From positions 558,001 to 622,000 of the forward strand of contig NZ_QDGZ01000001.1 in NCBI RefSeq assembly GCF_003076135.1: 64,000 nucleotides of DNA, read 5' to 3'. A program made the translations under genes and the position numbers. This DNA comes from Nocardioides gansuensis (GTDB taxonomy: Bacteria; Actinomycetota; Actinomycetes; Propionibacteriales; Nocardioidaceae). Positions 61,708 through 64,000 of this stretch are shown one piece after another. Below the pieces are notes generated by a model that was not told the origin of the DNA, did no database searches, and was given only the letters and a program-made list of their open reading frames with translations. Numbering within the stretch: position 1 is the first letter of the stretch; each line of letters begins with the position of its first letter.

Positions 61708-61744
61708 GACACCTGCGTGAAACAAATGGGCGTCGTCGTGAAAC
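61708..61744 (+). promoter_or_regulatory. GlnR-like site upstream of narK
   Basis: GACAC-N6-GAAAC (61708-61723) has the GlnR half-site spacing; a further GAAAC (61740-61744) lies near the next expected position. GlnR activates nitrogen genes in actinomycetes, fitting the nitrate genes downstream. TACCTT (61755-61760) may be the -10. Confidence 0.5.
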
Positions 61745-61792
61745 GTCGCGTTCCTACCTTCGGGGCATCCCCCTGAACCAGTAGGAGCACCT

Positions 61793-63331
61793 GTGACCAC
61801 GACTGCGACGCCACCAGACGCCGCCTACCGCGGCGGCACCACCATCGACGTGTGGAACCCCGAGGACGACGCCTTTTGGGAGACCACCGGCAAGAACGTC
61901 GCGAAGCGCAACCTGATCTGGTCGATCTTCTCCGAGCACCTGGGCTTCTCCGTCTGGCTGCTGTGGTCGGTGAGCGCGGCGCTGCTGCCCAAGGCCGGCT
62001 TCGAGTTCACCGTCAGCCAGCTCTTCCTGCTCGTGGCGATCCCGAACCTGATCGGAGCGCTGATCCGGCTTCCTTACACGTTCGCGGTGCCGAAGTTCGG
62101 CGGCCGCAACTGGACGGTGATCAGTGCCACGCTGCTGCTGGTCCCGACGCTTCTCTTCGCGTGGGCGGTGCAGCACCCGGAGACGCCGTACTGGGTCTTC
62201 TGCCTGATCGCCGCCACCGCCGGCCTCGGAGGCGGCAACTTCGCCAGCTCGATGGCCAACATCAACTTCTTCTACCCGACCAAGAAGAAGGGCACGGCAC
62301 TCGGCCTCAACGCCGCGGGCGGCAACCTCGGTGTCGCTGTGATCCAGTTCTTCCTGCCGATCATCGTCGGCGGGGCGGGCGTCTTCGGCCTGGTCCAGGC
62401 CAGTGAGAACGGCTTCCGCCTCGAGCGGGCCGGCTACCTCTACGCCGTCCTCGCCGTCATCGCCGCGGTCTCGGCCTGGGTATTCATGAACAACCTCTCC
62501 GGTGCCAAGAGCTCCCCGCGCGAGCAGCTCAGGGTGCTGAAGTACAAGCACACCTGGGTGATGTCGTTCCTCTACATCGGCACCTTCGGCTCGTTCATCG
62601 GCTACTCCGCCGCGATGCCGCTGCTCATCAAGCTGAACTTCTGGAACCAGCCCGTCCCGACGGTCCAGGGGATCGGCATCAACTTCGCCTACTACGCCTT
62701 CCTCGGCGCCCTCGTCGGCTCGGTCGCCCGCCCCTTCGGCGGCTGGCTGGCCGACAAGTACGGCGGCGCGAAGGTGACGTTCTGGACGTTCGTCGCGATG
62801 ATCGCCGGCACGGCCGCGGTGGTCTACACGCTCACCCTGCTCACGCCGGTCCCGAAGCCCCCGGCCGGTGCCCCGGCCCCGGACCCGGCGACCTTCCAGT
62901 ACAGCGACGCCGTCGTGGCCGCGGTCAACGCCAACTCCGACATCTTCCCGTGGTTCCTCGCGGCCTTCCTGTTCGTCTTCGCCGCCACCGGCATCGGCAA
63001 CGGCTCGACCTACCGGATGATCCCGCTGATCCTCGCCAACGAGGCGAAGAAGAAGGCCAGCCCCGACACCGTCGCCGAGGCGATGTTGAGGGCGACGAAG
63101 GAGTCGAGCGCGGTGATCGGCATCGCCGGCGCGATCGGTGCCATCGGCGGCTTCCTGATCCCGATGACGTTCGGGGCGCCGTGGGTCACCGACCCGGTGG
63201 AGGCCGTGAAGACCGCGTTCGTCGTCTTCGCCGGGTTCTACGTGGTCTGCCTGGCGACGACCTGGTTCTTCTACACCCGCAAGATCTCGTTCGCGGGCCG
63301 GTCGACGAGCCTGGCGGCCGCCAACATCTGA
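61793..63331 (+). CDS. narK: NarK-type nitrate/nitrite transporter
   Basis: A 512-residue MFS protein with about 12 membrane segments, starting at a GTG with AGGAG upstream. The nitrate signatures GLGGGNFASSMANINFFYP and GIGNGSTYRMIP are present, as is RNLIWSIFSEHLGFSVW in TM1. Imports nitrate or exchanges it with nitrite. Followed by a nitrate reductase gene. Confidence 0.93.
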   Translation: MTTTATPPDAAYRGGTTIDVWNPEDDAFWETTGKNVAKRNLIWSIFSEHLGFSVWLLWSVSAALLPKAGFEFTVSQLFLLVAIPNLIGALIRLPYTFAVPKFGGRNWTVISATLLLVPTLLFAWAVQHPETPYWVFCLIAATAGLGGGNFASSMANINFFYPTKKKGTALGLNAAGGNLGVAVIQFFLPIIVGGAGVFGLVQASENGFRLERAGYLYAVLAVIAAVSAWVFMNNLSGAKSSPREQLRVLKYKHTWVMSFLYIGTFGSFIGYSAAMPLLIKLNFWNQPVPTVQGIGINFAYYAFLGALVGSVARPFGGWLADKYGGAKVTFWTFVAMIAGTAAVVYTLTLLTPVPKPPAGAPAPDPATFQYSDAVVAAVNANSDIFPWFLAAFLFVFAATGIGNGSTYRMIPLILANEAKKKASPDTVAEAMLRATKESSAVIGIAGAIGAIGGFLIPMTFGAPWVTDPVEAVKTAFVVFAGFYVVCLATTWFFYTRKISFAGRSTSLAAANI

Positions 63332-63348
63332 CACCTTCCCCCTCGACC

Positions 63349-63388
63349 CCTCGTCGGTCCCGGTCAACGTCGACCGGGACCGACGAGG
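63349..63388 (+). terminator. 16-bp perfect hairpin between narK and the nitrate reductase gene
   Basis: Left arm 63349-63364 (CCTCGTCGGTCCCGGT) pairs exactly with 63373-63388 around CAACGTCG. No T-run. It may attenuate rather than fully stop transcription into the next gene. Confidence 0.75.
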
Positions 63389-63435
63389 TGCCACGTCTGA
63401 CACAGACACCGTTCACCAGCTCCTCGGAGGATCCG

Positions 63436-64000
63436 ATGCCCGCCATCGAGACGCACTGCCCCTACTGCTCCCTCCAGTGCGGCATGCGGCTGTCCGGGCG
63501 GCGCACGCCCGAGGTCCAGGAGTGGGCGGAGTTCCCCGTCAACAAGGGCGCGATGTGCCGCAAGGGGTGGAACGCGGCAGGCCTGTACGGCGGTCGCGAG
63601 CGGCTCACCACGCCGCTGCTCCGGGACCGGGCGACCGGGGAGTGGAGCCCGGCGAGCTGGGACCAGGCACTCGACGTGATCGCCGAGCGGATCGCGGCCA
63701 TCCAGGCCGAGCGCGGACCCGACTCGATCGCCATCTTCGGCGGCGGTGGCCTGACCAACGAGAAGGCCTACTCCCTCGGCAAGTTCGCCCGGGTGGCGCT
63801 GCGCACCTCCCAGATCGACTACAACGGCCGCTGGTGCATGTCCTCGGCCGCCTCCGCGGGCACCCGTGCGTTCGGCGTGGACCGCGGCCTGCCGTTCCCG
63901 CTCGCCGACGTCGAGCAGGCCGACGTGGTGGTCCTCGTCGGCTCCAACCTCGCCGAGACCATGCCGCCTGCTGCGCGCCACCTCGACGCCCTGCGGGCGC
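63436..64000 (+). CDS. molybdopterin oxidoreductase, probable assimilatory nitrate reductase (N-terminal part)
   Basis: The first 188 residues of a Mo-bisMGD enzyme, cut by the window edge. [4Fe-4S] motif HCPYCSLQCG...CRKGW at the N-terminus, then LTTPLLRDRATGEWSPASWDQALD and SIAIFGGGGLTNEKAYSLGK; RWCMSSAASAGTRAFGVDRGLP fits the nitrate reductase (NasA/NasC) branch. It would reduce nitrate imported by NarK. GGAGG lies 7 bases before the ATG. Confidence 0.9.
   Translation, partial: MPAIETHCPYCSLQCGMRLSGRRTPEVQEWAEFPVNKGAMCRKGWNAAGLYGGRERLTTPLLRDRATGEWSPASWDQALDVIAERIAAIQAERGPDSIAIFGGGGLTNEKAYSLGKFARVALRTSQIDYNGRWCMSSAASAGTRAFGVDRGLPFPLADVEQADVVVLVGSNLAETMPPAARHLDALRA

Overview
The window is high-GC actinobacterial DNA. 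MshA (mycothiol synthesis), SenX3-RegX3-PhoU, CarD, a PucR regulator, frequent GTG starts and ATGA/GTGA stop-start overlaps all point to an actinomycete. Short interspersed repeats with the ends CGCTGGTCGAGTAG and TATCGAG resemble those I associate with Nocardioides and relatives; that genus-level guess is inference. I saw no rRNA, tRNA, CRISPR array, transposase or phage gene.

Layout. 1-10.5 kb is a mixed accessory stretch: the start of a FAD monooxygenase divergent from a MarR regulator, a phospholipase D-like protein divergent from a TraR/DksA zinc-finger protein, a DUF480-methyltransferase fusion, PspC, a DinB-like protein, a large ATPase-LuxR regulator followed by an aromatic-ring monooxygenase with a coupled 61-aa ORF, and a frameshifted VOC gene. 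11.0-14.5 kb is one secreted protein with ten tandem ~78-residue, two-cysteine repeats.

14.5-36.7 kb is a purine/allantoin island. On the minus strand a tightly overlapping operon encodes a uracil/xanthine permease fused to an OHCU-decarboxylase-like domain, XdhA, XdhB, XdhC and guanine deaminase, preceded by pucR. On the plus strand three operons follow: (a) hydantoin/allantoin racemase and NCS1 permease; (b) hydroxypyruvate isomerase, tartronate semialdehyde reductase, glyoxylate carboligase, glycerate kinase and an FAH-family protein (candidate ureidoglycolate lyase); (c) a second NCS1 permease, allantoinase, ureidoglycine aminohydrolase and an SDR. All three plus-strand operons share one promoter-operator layout: TTGACG, 17-18 nt, a -10 hexamer, then 21-23 nt to a 15-bp near-palindrome TTCCGCAAYRCGRAA. 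Together the genes would take guanine/xanthine and allantoin to glyoxylate and on to phosphoglycerate. Urate oxidase, HIU hydrolase and allantoate amidohydrolase are not in the window.

36.8-42.7 kb is a beta-glucoside uptake operon (binding lipoprotein, two permeases, GH1 glucosidase, LacI regulator) whose promoter region carries two LacI-type operators about 99 bp apart. 42.9-49.1 kb holds typA, a protealysin-like M4 peptidase with a fused emfourin-like C-terminal domain, a racemase, an SDR, an RNase HI-DUF4440 fusion and a small membrane protein.

49.1-61.6 kb begins with an adenylation-carrier-acyltransferase protein behind a good iron box, then mshA, a YbjN protein, an EamA exporter, regX3-senX3 divergent from phoU with a PHO box between them, phosphoglycerate mutase, a lipoprotein, a UbiA-like prenyltransferase, carD, a degenerate IspD-like gene and convergent ispD. 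61.8 kb to the end starts a nitrate assimilation cluster: narK behind a GlnR-like site, then the start of a molybdopterin nitrate reductase cut by the window edge.
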